A stretch of DNA of 64,000 bases, taken from Rhizobiaceae bacterium. GTDB taxonomy: Bacteria > Pseudomonadota > Alphaproteobacteria > Rhizobiales > Rhizobiaceae. The first letter of the stretch is position 1. Every line of letters begins with the position of its first letter. The position numbers and the translations under genes were made by a program. This document shows, one piece after another, positions 35,957 through 46,332 of this stretch. The stretch spans positions 186,001-250,000 of the forward strand of contig JACVCH010000005.1 of NCBI GenBank assembly GCA_016742175.1, given 5' to 3'. A model generated the notes under the pieces. It saw only the letters and a list, made by a program, of their open reading frames with translations. It made no database searches and was not told the origin of the DNA.

Positions 35957-37102
35957 ATGCCTGACCGCTCCTTCCTCACCTGGCCCTTCTTCGAAGACCG
36001 CCACCGCGCGCATGCGGAGCGCCTCGAAACCTGGTGCGCGCAAAACCTCCCGGTCGACCACCACGACGTCGACGCCGCCTGCAAATCGCTCGTCGTCAAG
36101 CTCGGCGAAGCCGGCTTCCTGAACCCATCCGCCATCGACCCCGCCAACCCCGCCCCGCTCGACGTCCGCACGCTCTGCATCACCCGCGAGACGCTCGCGC
36201 GCCATGACGGCCTCGCCGATTTCGCCTTCGCCATGCAGGGCCTCGGCACCGGCGCGATCAGCCTGTTCGGCACGCCCGAGCAGCACAAATGGCTGGACAA
36301 GACCCGCGCCGGCAAGGCCCTGTCCGCCTTCGCGCTCTCCGAACCGCGCTCCGGCTCCGACGTCGCCAACATGGAAATGACGGCCGCGCGTGATGGCGAT
36401 CACTACGTTCTCTCCGGCGAAAAGACGTGGATCTCGAATGGCGGCATCGCCGACGTCTACGTCGTCTTCGCCCGAACCGGTGAGGCGCCGGGCGCAAAGG
36501 GCATCTCGGCCTTCGTGGTGCCCGCCGATACGCCGGGCCTGAGCGTCGCCGAGCGCCTGGAAGTCATCGCGCCCCACCCCTTGGCGCGGCTCGCCTTCGA
36601 CGACGTGCGCGTGCCGGCCTCCGCGCTGATCGGCAAGCCGGGCGAGGGGTTCCGCATCGCCATGTCGGTCCTCGACGTCTTCCGCTCGACGGTCGGCGCC
36701 GCCGCGCTCGGCTTTGCCCGCCGCGCGCTCGACGAGACGACGGCCCGCGCCGGCTCGCGCCAGCTCTTCGGCGCGCCGCTGTTCGACCTGCAGATGGTGC
36801 AGGGCCACATCGCCGACATGGCGCTCGATGTCGATGCGGCGGCGCTGCTCGTCTATCGCGCCGCGTGGACCAAGGATTCGGGCGCGCCGCGGGTGACGCG
36901 CGAGGCGGCGATGGCCAAGCTCTTCGCTACCGACAAGGCGCAGGAGGTCATCGACAAGGCGGTGCAGATTCATGGCGGCGACGGTGTGAAAAAGGGACAC
37001 ATCGTCGAAAGCCTCTATCGGGAAATCCGGGCATTGCGGATCTATGAGGGCGCGTCGGACGTCCAGAAGATCGTGATCGCCCGGCAGGTGATGGGAGCGT
37101 GA
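35957..37102 (+). CDS. Acyl-CoA dehydrogenase
   Basis: A 381-residue FAD acyl-CoA dehydrogenase. The family signatures are [17 protein letters not shown] (about residue 131) and the C-terminal [35 protein letters not shown] glutamate in IYEGAS occupies the usual catalytic-base position. It lies in the catabolic operon and would introduce a double bond in the alicyclic or ring-opened CoA ester. Confidence 0.9.
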   Translation: MPDRSFLTWPFFEDRHRAHAERLETWCAQNLPVDHHDVDAACKSLVVKLGEAGFLNPSAIDPANPAPLDVRTLCITRETLARHDGLADFAFAMQGLGTGAISLFGTPEQHKWLDKTRAGKALSAFALSEPRSGSDVANMEMTAARDGDHYVLSGEKTWISNGGIADVYVVFARTGEAPGAKGISAFVVPADTPGLSVAERLEVIAPHPLARLAFDDVRVPASALIGKPGEGFRIAMSVLDVFRSTVGAAALGFARRALDETTARAGSRQLFGAPLFDLQMVQGHIADMALDVDAAALLVYRAAWTKDSGAPRVTREAAMAKLFATDKAQEVIDKAVQIHGGDGVKKGHIVESLYREIRALRIYEGASDVQKIVIARQVMGA

Positions 37103-37148
37103 GGATGAGCGCGCAGGTCGGATATTCGAGTGGCAGTGCTCGACGTTG

Positions 37149-37261
37149 CCCCCCTCTGTCCTGCCGGACATCTCCCCCGCGAGGGGGGAGATCAGTCGCG
37201 CCATCGACACCGCGTGATCTCCCCCCTCGCGGGGGAGATGTCCGGCAGGACAGAGGGGGGC
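37149..37261. repeat. Large inverted-repeat element, family C, copy 1
   Basis: The outer arms are CCCCCTCTGTCCTGCCGGAC and its reverse complement, followed inward by ATCTCCCCCGCGAGGGGGGAGAT. It lies between the acyl-CoA dehydrogenase and CoA ligase genes. Confidence 0.9.
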
Positions 37262-37307
37262 GGGACAGAACGCAAACCGTCCAGCCCATATCCCGTGGAG
37301 CATCCCG

Positions 37308-38930
37308 ATGACCCTCGGTCCCACCGCCCACACCGACACCTTCGCCCGCGACAATCTCCCGCCAGCCGACCAGTGGCCGGATTTCCTGCTCGACGGCTTC
37401 GCCTACCCGGAGTTCATCAACGCCGGCGTCGAACTCACCGACCGGCTCGTCGAAAAGGGCCTCGGCGACCACACCGCGCTGATCGGAAACGGCCGCCGCC
37501 GCACCTACAAGGAACTCGCCGACTGGACGAACCGGCTGGCCCGCGCCCTGGTCGAGAACTATGGCGTCCAGCCCGGCAACCGCGTCCTGATCCGCTCGGC
37601 CAACAACCCGGCCATGGTCGCGTGCTGGCTGGCCGCGACCAAGGCGGGCGCGGTGGTGGTCAACACCATGCCGATGCTACGCGCCGGCGAACTCGCCAAG
37701 ATCGTCGACAAGGCCGAGATCACGGTTGCACTCTGCGACACGCGGCTGATGGACGAGATGGTGGCCTGCGCCAAGGACAGCAAGTTCCTGACCAAGGTCA
37801 TCGGCTTCGACGGCACGGCCAATCACGACGCCGAACTCGACCGCGCCGCGCTCGACAAGCCCGTCACCTTCGAAGCGGTGAAGACCGGCCGCGACGACGT
37901 CGCCCTGCTCGGCTTCACCTCCGGCACCACCGGCGTGCCGAAGGCGACGATGCACTTCCACCGCGACATCCTGATCATCGCCGACGCCTATGCGAAGGAA
38001 GTGCTGAAGGTCACGCCCGACGACGTCTTCGTCGGCTCGCCGCCGCTCGCGTTCACGTTTGGACTTGGCGGCCTCGCCGTCTTTCCGCTGCGCTTCGGCG
38101 CGGCCGCGACGCTGCTCGAAAGCGCGACGCCGCCGAACATGATCGAGATCATCGAGCGGTACAAAGCGACCATCTCCTTCACCGCGCCGACCGCCTATCG
38201 CGCGATGATGAAGGCGATGGACGAGGGCGCCGACCTTTCTTCGCTGCGCATCGCGGTCTCGGCCGGTGAGACGCTGCCGGGGCCGGTGTTCGAGGAATGG
38301 ACCAAGAAGACCGGCAAGCCGATCCTCGACGGCATCGGCGCGACCGAGATGCTGCACATCTTCATCTCGAACCGCCTCGAGGACATGGCCCCCGCGACCA
38401 CCGGCCGCCCGGTCGGCGGCTACGAGGCGAAAATCGTCGACGACGAGATGAACGAAAAGCCGCGCGGCGAGGTCGGCCGGCTTGCGGTGCGCGGGCCGAC
38501 CGGCTGCCGCTACCTCGCCGACGACCGCCAGCGCGAATACGTCAAGGCCGGCTGGAACCTGACAGGGGACTCGTTCGTGCAGGACGAGGCGGGCTTCTTC
38601 CACTTCGCCGCACGCTCCGACGACATGATCGTCTCGGCCGGCTACAACATCGCCGGACCGGAAGTCGAGGCGGCGCTGCTTTCGCACGAACACGTTCTCG
38701 AATGCGCCGTGATCGGCGTCGCCGACGAGGCCCGCGGCCAGATCGTCGAGGCGCATGTGGTGCTGGTGGAAGGCGCCGTTGGCGACGCCTTGATGGTCAA
38801 GCTGTTGCAGGACCACGTGAAGGCCGCGATCGCGCCATACAAATACCCACGCTCGATCAAGTTCATCACCGCGCTGCCGAAGACGCAGACGGGCAAGATC
38901 CAGCGGTTTCGGTTGAAGGAGGGGGCGTGA
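37308..38930 (+). CDS. 2-aminobenzoate-CoA ligase (benzoate-CoA ligase family)
   Basis: A 540-residue AMP-forming acyl-CoA synthetase. The P-loop is GFTSGTTGVPKATMHFHRD, with later motifs GIGATEMLHIF and the hinge/A10 region PKTQTGKIQRF with the catalytic Lys. It belongs to the aromatic-acid group (benzoate- and 2-aminobenzoate-CoA ligases). With kynureninase directly downstream, anthranilate is the likely substrate. GGAG precedes ATG 37308. Confidence 0.85.
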   Translation: MTLGPTAHTDTFARDNLPPADQWPDFLLDGFAYPEFINAGVELTDRLVEKGLGDHTALIGNGRRRTYKELADWTNRLARALVENYGVQPGNRVLIRSANNPAMVACWLAATKAGAVVVNTMPMLRAGELAKIVDKAEITVALCDTRLMDEMVACAKDSKFLTKVIGFDGTANHDAELDRAALDKPVTFEAVKTGRDDVALLGFTSGTTGVPKATMHFHRDILIIADAYAKEVLKVTPDDVFVGSPPLAFTFGLGGLAVFPLRFGAAATLLESATPPNMIEIIERYKATISFTAPTAYRAMMKAMDEGADLSSLRIAVSAGETLPGPVFEEWTKKTGKPILDGIGATEMLHIFISNRLEDMAPATTGRPVGGYEAKIVDDEMNEKPRGEVGRLAVRGPTGCRYLADDRQREYVKAGWNLTGDSFVQDEAGFFHFAARSDDMIVSAGYNIAGPEVEAALLSHEHVLECAVIGVADEARGQIVEAHVVLVEGAVGDALMVKLLQDHVKAAIAPYKYPRSIKFITALPKTQTGKIQRFRLKEGA

Positions 38931-38948
38931 ACGTGAGCGTGTGCGATG

Positions 38949-39096
38949 ACCCCCACTCCGGTCCTTCGGACCACCTCTCCCCCTCAAAAGGGGAGAGGAA
39001 ACCAAGCTGGAAAGGCGCCGCGATTGCGGCAGTCCCTTCCTCTCCCCTTTTGAGGGGGAGAGGTGGATCGAGCGAAGCTCGAGACGGAGTGGGGGT
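38949..39096. repeat. Large inverted-repeat element, family A, copy 6
   Basis: The ends are ACCCCCACTCCGG and CGGAGTGGGGGTC, with paired CTCTCCCCCTCAAAAGGGGAGAGG and CTCTCCCCTTTTGAGGGGGAGAGG blocks. It lies between the ligase and kynureninase genes. Confidence 0.9.
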
Positions 39097-39123
39097 CTTC
39101 GCCGCCATTCGTGGAGCACTGTC

Positions 39124-40320
39124 ATGACCGACATTTTCGCCCGCACGCGCCCGATGTTTCACATCCCCGACGGCGTCATCTATCTCGACGGAAACTCCCT
39201 CGGCCCTCTGCCGAAGGCCGCTTCCGCGCGCGTGACTAAAACCATCGAGGCCGAGTGGGGGGAAATGCTGATCAAGGGCTGGAACCTTGCCGGCTGGATG
39301 GACATGCCGACGCGGATCGGCGACCGGATCGGGCGGCTGATTGGCGCCGCGCCGGGTTCGGTGGTGATGGGCGACACGCTGTCGATCAAGGTCTACCAGG
39401 CGCTCGCCTCGGCGCTGGAGATGAACCCGGATCGCCGCGTCGTCCTCTCCGACAACGGCAATTTCCCGACCGATCTCTACATGGCGCAGGGGCTCCTGGC
39501 CTCGCTCGGCAAGGGATACGAGTTGAAGGTGGTCGATCCCGAAGACGTCGAGGCCAACATCGACGAGACCGTCGCGGCGATGATGATCACCGAGGTCGAC
39601 TACCGCACCGGCCGCCTGCACGACATGAAACGGCTGACGCAGAAGGCCCACGATTTCGGCGCGATCACCATCTGGGATCTCGCGCATTCGGCCGGCGCGA
39701 TCCCGGTCGACCTGACCGGTGCAGAGGCCGATTTCGCGGTCGGCTGCACCTACAAGTATTTGAACGGCGGCCCCGGCGCGCCGGCCTTCATCTACGTCGC
39801 GCCGAAGCACGCCGACACGGTCCGCCCCGCGCTGTCGGGCTGGATCGGCCATGAGAGCCCGTTCGCCTTCGACCTCGACTACCGCCCTGCGAAGGGCGTC
39901 GAGCGCATGCGCGTCGGTACGCCGCCGATCGTGGCGCTGGCCGCGCTCGACGCGGCGCTCGACGCGTGGGACGGCGTGACGATGGACGAGGTCCGCGCCC
40001 GCTCGATCGAACTGTCCGAGCGGTTCATCCGCGAGGTCGAGGCGCGCTGCCCAGACCTCGAACTCGCCTCGCCGCGCGATCCGCAGGCGCGCGGCAGCCA
40101 GGTCTCGTTCCGCTTCCACGAAGGCTATGCCGGGATGCAGGCACTGATTGCCAAGGGCGTCATCGGCGACTTCCGCGCGCCCGACATCATGCGCTTCGGC
40201 TTCACGCCGCTGTACCTGTCCGAAGACGACGTGGTGCGGGCGGCCGAAATCCTCGAGGAGATCATGCGCGACCGCCTGTGGGACACGCCCGAGCACAAGA
40301 CGCGGAGCAAGGTCACATGA
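39124..40320 (+). CDS. kynU: Kynureninase
   Basis: A 398-residue PLP enzyme of the aminotransferase class V fold. [15 protein letters not shown] at the N-terminus, [15 protein letters not shown] for the PLP ring site, and [19 protein letters not shown] with the Schiff-base lysine are kynureninase signatures. It cleaves kynurenine to anthranilate plus alanine. Its stop overlaps the kynA start (ATGA). Confidence 0.93.
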   Translation: MTDIFARTRPMFHIPDGVIYLDGNSLGPLPKAASARVTKTIEAEWGEMLIKGWNLAGWMDMPTRIGDRIGRLIGAAPGSVVMGDTLSIKVYQALASALEMNPDRRVVLSDNGNFPTDLYMAQGLLASLGKGYELKVVDPEDVEANIDETVAAMMITEVDYRTGRLHDMKRLTQKAHDFGAITIWDLAHSAGAIPVDLTGAEADFAVGCTYKYLNGGPGAPAFIYVAPKHADTVRPALSGWIGHESPFAFDLDYRPAKGVERMRVGTPPIVALAALDAALDAWDGVTMDEVRARSIELSERFIREVEARCPDLELASPRDPQARGSQVSFRFHEGYAGMQALIAKGVIGDFRAPDIMRFGFTPLYLSEDDVVRAAEILEEIMRDRLWDTPEHKTRSKVT

Positions 40321-41153
40321 GCGCCGCGCATGACGAGACGCCGGAAGGCGCCGAGACGGATTTCGCCAAGAAGATGGCCTATGGCGACTATCTGCGGCTC
40401 GACGCGATCCTCACCGCGCAGGCGCCGCTGTCGAAGTCGCCCGACGAGATGCTGTTCATCATCCAGCACCAGACGTCGGAACTGTGGATGAAGCTCGCGA
40501 TCCACGAGATGCGCGCCGCCATGGACGCGATTGCGCGCGACGATCTTCAGCCGGCTTTCAAGATGCTGACGCGGGTCGCGCGCATCTTCGAGCAGTTGAA
40601 CAGCGCCTGGGACGTGCTGCGCACCATGACGCCGTCGGAATACACCCGCTTCCGCGACGATCTCGGCCAGTCCTCGGGCTTCCAGTCCTGGCAGTACCGT
40701 GCGGTCGAGTACCTCGCCGGCAACCGCAACCTCGCCATGCTGAAGCCCCACGCCCATGCCGAAAAGCGCGTCGGGCCGCTGGAGGAGATTCTGGCGAAGC
40801 CGAGCCTTTACGACGAGGCGATCCGGCTCCTGTCCCGCAACGGTTTCGACGTCGGCGACGAGGTCGCGCGCACCGACTGGCGGGCCAAGCGCGCCGAGAG
40901 CGACAAGGTCATGGAAGCCTGGAAGATTGTCTACCGCGACCCCGAACGCTGGTGGCTGCTTTACGAACTTGCGGAAAAGCTTGTCGATTTCGAAGATTAT
41001 TTTCGCCGTTGGCGGTTCAATCATGTCACGACTGTCGAGCGCATCATCGGGCTGAAGCGCGGGACGGGCGGAACGGCGGGCGTCTCGTATCTGCGCAGGA
41101 TGCTCGAGGTCGAGCTCTTTCCCGAACTGTGGAAGGTCCGCACGGAGTTGTAG
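40317..41153 (+). CDS. kynA: Tryptophan 2,3-dioxygenase
   Basis: A 278-residue haem dioxygenase. The motifs [34 protein letters not shown] (substrate/haem pocket) and [28 protein letters not shown] (proximal histidine region) are all family hallmarks. It opens the indole ring of tryptophan to N-formylkynurenine. It is coupled to kynU by a 4-bp overlap, so the two upper-pathway enzymes are made together. Confidence 0.95.
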   Translation: MSAAHDETPEGAETDFAKKMAYGDYLRLDAILTAQAPLSKSPDEMLFIIQHQTSELWMKLAIHEMRAAMDAIARDDLQPAFKMLTRVARIFEQLNSAWDVLRTMTPSEYTRFRDDLGQSSGFQSWQYRAVEYLAGNRNLAMLKPHAHAEKRVGPLEEILAKPSLYDEAIRLLSRNGFDVGDEVARTDWRAKRAESDKVMEAWKIVYRDPERWWLLYELAEKLVDFEDYFRRWRFNHVTTVERIIGLKRGTGGTAGVSYLRRMLEVELFPELWKVRTEL

Positions 41154-41232
41154 GAATTCGGGGGCCGCAAGGGCGCAACAAGCCAAGCGGTCGCCGTGGG
41201 AACTGAAACGAAAAGCAATGGGAGTTTGCGAA

Positions 41233-42369
41233 ATGAAGAAAATCGTAGCAGCGGGCCTTTTCGGCCTGAGCCTTTCGGTCTCCGGCCTCGCCATGGCCGA
41301 GCCGGTCAAGATCGGCATGATCACCACGCTTTCGGGCGGCGGCGCGGGCCTCGGCATCGACACGCGGGACGGCTTCATGCTCGCCATCGAGCAGGCCGGG
41401 AACGACGAGATCGAGGTCGTGATCGAGGATGACGGCCAGAAGCCGGAACTCGCCGTGCAGATCGCCGACAAGATGATCCAGTCCGATCAGGTCGACGTCC
41501 TGACTGGCATCGTGTGGTCGAACCTCGCCATGGCCGTGGTGCCGTCGGCGACCGCGCAGGGCAAGTTCTACGTCTCGACCAATGCCGCCCCCGCCGCGCT
41601 CGCCGGCGCCAACTGCCACCCGCTCTATTTCAACGCCGCCTACCAGAACGACAATCTGCACGAGGCGGCCGGCGAATACGCCAACGGCCAGTACGAGAAG
41701 ATGTTCATCATGGCGCCGAACTACCCGGCCGGCCAGGATTCGCTCACCGGCTTCAAGCGCTATTTCAAGGGCGAGGTGACCAACGAGGTCTATACGCAGC
41801 TCGGCCAGACCGACTACGCCGCCGAGATCGCCCAGATCCGCGATTCGGGCGCGGAGTCCGTCTTCATGTTCCTGCCGGGCGGCATGGGCATCGCCTTCAT
41901 GAAGCAGTATGCGCAGTCGGGCGTCGAGATCCCGGTCATCGGCCCCGGCTTCTCGTTCAGCCAGGACGTGCTGCCGGCGATCGGCGACGCGGCGCTCGGC
42001 GTCAAGAATTCGGGCCAGTGGGCGCCGGACTTCGACACCGAGGCCTCCAAGTCCTTCCTCGCTGCCTTCCAGGAAAAGTATGACCGCCTGCCCTCGATCT
42101 ACGCCGTCCAGGCCTATGACGCGGCGCAGCTCATCCTCTCCGCCGCCTCCAAGGCCGACGTGAAGGATTCCGAAGCCTTCGCGGCCGCCCTGATGGAAGC
42201 CGACATCGAATCCCCGCGCGGCGACTTCTCCTTCAACACCAACCGCCACCCGATCCAGGACATCTACATGATGGAAGTGGTGAAGGACGGCGACGTGCTG
42301 ACCAACGCGACGGTCGAGAAGGTCTTCGACGACCACGGCGACGCCTATGCGGAGCAGTGCACGCAGTAA
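41233..42369 (+). CDS. Liv-type ABC substrate-binding protein of the kynurenine/anthranilate cluster
   Basis: A 378-residue Peripla_BP_6 protein. The signal peptide ends near AMAEP (residue about 22), then PVKIGMITTLSGGGAGLGIDTRDG forms the first ligand loop. Start 41233 has GGGAG 8 nt upstream. It begins a five-gene importer set (to 45886) lying downstream of kynA and in the same direction. The ligand is probably an aromatic amine or amino acid such as tryptophan, kynurenine or anthranilate, by context. Confidence 0.85.
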   Translation: MKKIVAAGLFGLSLSVSGLAMAEPVKIGMITTLSGGGAGLGIDTRDGFMLAIEQAGNDEIEVVIEDDGQKPELAVQIADKMIQSDQVDVLTGIVWSNLAMAVVPSATAQGKFYVSTNAAPAALAGANCHPLYFNAAYQNDNLHEAAGEYANGQYEKMFIMAPNYPAGQDSLTGFKRYFKGEVTNEVYTQLGQTDYAAEIAQIRDSGAESVFMFLPGGMGIAFMKQYAQSGVEIPVIGPGFSFSQDVLPAIGDAALGVKNSGQWAPDFDTEASKSFLAAFQEKYDRLPSIYAVQAYDAAQLILSAASKADVKDSEAFAAALMEADIESPRGDFSFNTNRHPIQDIYMMEVVKDGDVLTNATVEKVFDDHGDAYAEQCTQ

Positions 42370-42410
42370 AATCGAGATTGCCGGCCTTCGTCGCGGGCCG
42401 GCATCAAGTC

Positions 42411-42534
42411 ACCCCTCATCCGTCTCGGCGCTTCGCGCCGATCCACCTTCTCCCACAAGGGGAGAAGGCCGGGCGCTTCCCCTTCTCCCCTTGTGGGAGA
42501 AGGTGCCGGAGCGAAGCGGAGGCGGATGAGGGGT
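42411..42534. repeat. Large inverted-repeat element, family D
   Basis: The ends are ACCCCTCATCCGTC and CGGATGAGGGGT, with inner CCTTCTCCCACAAGGGGAGAAGG and CCTTCTCCCCTTGTGGGAGAAGG. It lies between the solute-binding protein and LivH-like genes. Confidence 0.88.
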
Positions 42535-42560
42535 AGATCTCCACCAGGAAGACGTTTCCC

Positions 42561-43478
42561 GTGTCCAGCGCACTTCTCATCGAACAGTTGCTCAACGGGC
42601 TGCAGCTCGGCGTGATGCTGTTTCTCATGGCGGCCGGGCTGACGCTGATCTTCGGCGTCATGGGCCTGATCAACCTCGCCCATGGCTCGCTCTACATGGT
42701 CGGCGCCTTCGCCTGCGCGTGGGTGGCCGCCGAGACCGGCTCGTTCTGGATCGGCCTTGCCGCAAGCCTTGCCGGAGCTGCGGCAATCGGCGCGATCGTC
42801 GAGGTCGCGATCATTCGCCGGCTCTATAAGCGCGACCATCTCGACCAGGTGCTGGCGACCTTCGCGCTGATCCTGATCTTTTCGGAAGGCACGCGCTGGG
42901 TGTTCGGCTCGGTGCCGCTCTATCTGAACGTTCCCGAGCAACTCGCCGGCTTCGTCACCCTGCCGGGCGGCTCGCGCTACCAGCTCTATCGCCTCGCCAT
43001 CATCGGCGTCGGCGTCGCTGTCGCCATCGGGCTTTATGTCCTCATTTCCAGGACGCGGCTCGGCATGCGCATCCGCGCGGGCGAGAGCGACCGCGAGATG
43101 ATCGGCGCGCTCGGCGTCGACATCCGCACGCTCTACACCATCGTCTTCGCGCTCGGCGCGGCGCTGGCCGGCTTTGCCGGCGCGATGGTCGGCGCGCTGC
43201 AATCGGTGCAGGTCGGAATGGGCGAGCCGGTGCTCATCCTCGCCTTCGTCGTCATCGTCATCGGCGGCATCGGCTCGATCAAGGGCGCCCTCGTCGGCGC
43301 GATCCTCGTCGGGCTGATCGACACGATGGGCCGCTTTTTGATGCCGCAGGTCTTCGCGCTCTTCATGGGCACGTCGCAGGCGGCGACCGCCGGTGCCGCC
43401 GTCGCCTCCATGCTGATCTACATCGTCATGGCCATCATCCTCGCGGTGCGCCCGCAGGGCCTGTTCGCGAAAGGATGA
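42561..43478 (+). CDS. Liv-type ABC permease (LivH-like), GTG start
   Basis: A 305-residue LivH-type permease. MAAGLTLIFGVMGLINLAHGSLYMVGAF and the TRLGMRIRAGESDREMIGALGVD loop are diagnostic. The start is GTG 42561 with AGGAAG about 9 nt upstream. It overlaps the next permease by 4 bp. Confidence 0.9.
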   Translation: MSSALLIEQLLNGLQLGVMLFLMAAGLTLIFGVMGLINLAHGSLYMVGAFACAWVAAETGSFWIGLAASLAGAAAIGAIVEVAIIRRLYKRDHLDQVLATFALILIFSEGTRWVFGSVPLYLNVPEQLAGFVTLPGGSRYQLYRLAIIGVGVAVAIGLYVLISRTRLGMRIRAGESDREMIGALGVDIRTLYTIVFALGAALAGFAGAMVGALQSVQVGMGEPVLILAFVVIVIGGIGSIKGALVGAILVGLIDTMGRFLMPQVFALFMGTSQAATAGAAVASMLIYIVMAIILAVRPQGLFAKG

Positions 43479-44461
43479 GCATGAGCCGCGAAACCATCAT
43501 CAATATCGGGCTGGCGCTCGTGCTCCTCGCGATCCCGTTCGTGGCGACGCAGATGGGCTCGCCCTTCTACGTGACACTGGCGACGCGCATGGCGATCCTC
43601 GCGCTTGCCGCCGTCGGGCTCAATCTCGCACTGGGGCTCGGCGGGCTCGTCTCGTTCGGCCACGCGGCGTTTTTCGGCGTCGGCGGCTATGCGGCCGGCA
43701 TCCTCGCCAGTCACGCCTTTTCCATGCAGCCGCTCGACCTCGGCTTCGTCGCGTTCGCCGGCACCAACTCCATGCTCGTCATCTGGCTGGTGGCGATCGC
43801 GGCGGCGGGGCTTCTGGCGCTCTTCATCGGCGCGGTGAGCCTGCGCACCTCGGGCGTCTATTTCATCATGATCACGCTCGCCTTCGCGCAGATGACCTAT
43901 TATTTCGCGATCTCCTGGCCCGCCTATGGCGGCGAGGACGGGCTGTCGATCTTCGTGCGCAACACCTTCCCCGGCATCAACACCATGGTGCCGATGAGCT
44001 TCTTCCTGCTCTGCTACGGCGTCTTGATGGCGGTGCTGGTCCTGTTCGCGCTGGTCGCGCGCTCGCGCTTCGGCTCCGCGCTGCAGGCCGCGCGGCAGAA
44101 CGAGGTGCGCGTCGCTTCCGTCGGCATCGCGCCGTTCCGCATCCGCCTCGCCGCCTTCGTCATCTCCGGCATGACCACCGCGCTCGCCGGCGCGCTCTAT
44201 GCGGATCTGAACCGTTTCGTCAGCCCGTCCATGATGTCGTGGCACATGTCGGGCGAGTTCATCGTGCTGATCATCCTCGGCGGCGTGGCGCGTCTGTTCG
44301 GCCCGGTCGCCGGCGCGATGATGTTCGTCATGGTCGAATACCTCCTCGGCGGCATGACGGATCGCTGGCAGTTCTTCCTCGGCCTCGCGCTCCTCGCCGT
44401 CGTGCTCTTCGCGCGCGGCGGGCTGATCGGCTTCCTCGCCGGAAAGGTGCGTCATGGCTGA
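43475..44461 (+). CDS. Liv-type ABC permease (LivM-like)
   Basis: A 328-residue LivM-type permease with about nine helices. AAVGLNLALGLGGLVSFGHAAFFGVGGYAAG and ALQAARQNEVRVASVGI are the expected motifs. It overlaps the LivH-like gene by 4 bp and the next ATPase gene by 8 bp. An in-frame ATG at 43481 is an alternative start. Confidence 0.9.
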   Translation: MSMSRETIINIGLALVLLAIPFVATQMGSPFYVTLATRMAILALAAVGLNLALGLGGLVSFGHAAFFGVGGYAAGILASHAFSMQPLDLGFVAFAGTNSMLVIWLVAIAAAGLLALFIGAVSLRTSGVYFIMITLAFAQMTYYFAISWPAYGGEDGLSIFVRNTFPGINTMVPMSFFLLCYGVLMAVLVLFALVARSRFGSALQAARQNEVRVASVGIAPFRIRLAAFVISGMTTALAGALYADLNRFVSPSMMSWHMSGEFIVLIILGGVARLFGPVAGAMMFVMVEYLLGGMTDRWQFFLGLALLAVVLFARGGLIGFLAGKVRHG

Positions 44462-45199
44462 GCCCGTCCTGTCGATCCGCAACCTCCACAAGAGCTTCGG
44501 CGCGCTGAAGGCGACCGAGGACGTCTCGATCGACCTCAATCCCGGCGAGATCCACGCGCTGATCGGCCCCAACGGGGCCGGCAAGTCGACGCTGATCCAC
44601 CAGATCGCGGGCACGCTGAAGGCCGATTCCGGCCAGATCGTCTTTCTGGGCGACCGCCTGAACGACCTCTCCGTCGCCGAGCGCGCACGGCGCGGGCTCG
44701 GCCGCTCGTTCCAGGTCTCATCGCTGGCGACGGAGTTCTCCGCCCTGCGCAACGTCATGCTGGCCGTGCAGTCGGTGCAGGGATCGAGTTTCCGCTTCTT
44801 CAATCCGGTCATGGGCGATGCCTCGCTCACCGAGCCCGCCCGCGCCGCGCTGGCAAGGGTCGGGCTGGAAACCCGCGCCGATGTGCCGGCGGCCGAACTC
44901 TCGCACGGCGAACGCCGCCAGCTCGAGATCGCCATCGCGCTGGCGCTCGGCTCGAAAGCGTTCCTGCTCGACGAGCCGATGGCCGGCATGGGGCCGGAAG
45001 GCTCCAAGGCGCTGACGGGCTTTCTGTCCGAACTGCGAAAGGAAGCCCCGATCCTCCTGATCGAGCACGACATGGACGCCGTCTTCGCGCTCGCCGACCG
45101 CATCTCGGTGCTGGTCTACGGCCGCGTCATCGCGACCGGCACGGTCGACGAAATCCGCACAAATCCGGAAGTGCGCCGGGCATATCTGGGGGACGAGTG

Positions 45200-45200
<1 letters not shown>
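44454..45200 (+). CDS. Liv-type ABC ATPase (LivG-like)
   Basis: A 248-residue ATPase. Walker A is GPNGAGKST, the LivG phrase LGRSFQVSSLATEFSALRNVMLAVQ is present, the signature is degenerate (ELSHGERRQLEI), and Walker B is AFLLDEPMAGMGPEG. The stop overlaps the start of the partner ATPase by one base. Confidence 0.9.
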
Positions 45201-45886
<686 letters not shown>

Positions 45887-45924
45887 ACAACAAGCCGGCT
45901 TCAGACCGGGACGAGGAAACGACC

Positions 45925-46332
45925 ATGAGCGCATTCGTGCATGAAATCCTGCATCCGGCGAACTGGAAGAAGGCGTCGGGCTATGCGAACGGCATCGCCG
46001 CTACCGGCCGCACCGTCTGGGTCGGCGGCCAGATCGGCTGGAACGGCGATCAGGTCTTCGAGGCGAAGGACCTCGTCGGCCAGACGCGGCAGACGCTGCA
46101 GAACATCGTCGACATCCTCGCCGAAGCGGGCGCCGGGCCGGAGCATCTGGTGCGCATGACCTGGTACATCACCGACAAGCGCGCCTATCTCGACAACCTC
46201 AAGGAAATCGGCGCCGCCTACCGCGACGTGATCGGCCGCAATTTCCCGGCCATGGCGATGGTGCAGGTGGTCGCGCTGATCGAGGACGAGGCAAGGGTCG
46301 AGATCGAGGCGACGGCGGTGGTGCCGTCCTAG
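45925..46332 (+). CDS. RidA-family enamine/imine deaminase
   Basis: A 135-residue RidA/YjgF protein. It has the motifs GYANGIAATGRTVWVGGQIGWNG, ILAEAGAGPEHLVRMTWYITD and the C-terminal ALIEDEARVEIEATAVVP, with the arginine of VRMTWY in the conserved position. Family members hydrolyse reactive enamines or imines. Being next to the aminobenzoyl-CoA genes, it may deaminate the 2-amino-cyclohexene product; this is inference. It converges with the MFS gene, overlapping by 4 bp. Confidence 0.85.
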   Translation: MSAFVHEILHPANWKKASGYANGIAATGRTVWVGGQIGWNGDQVFEAKDLVGQTRQTLQNIVDILAEAGAGPEHLVRMTWYITDKRAYLDNLKEIGAAYRDVIGRNFPAMAMVQVVALIEDEARVEIEATAVVPS

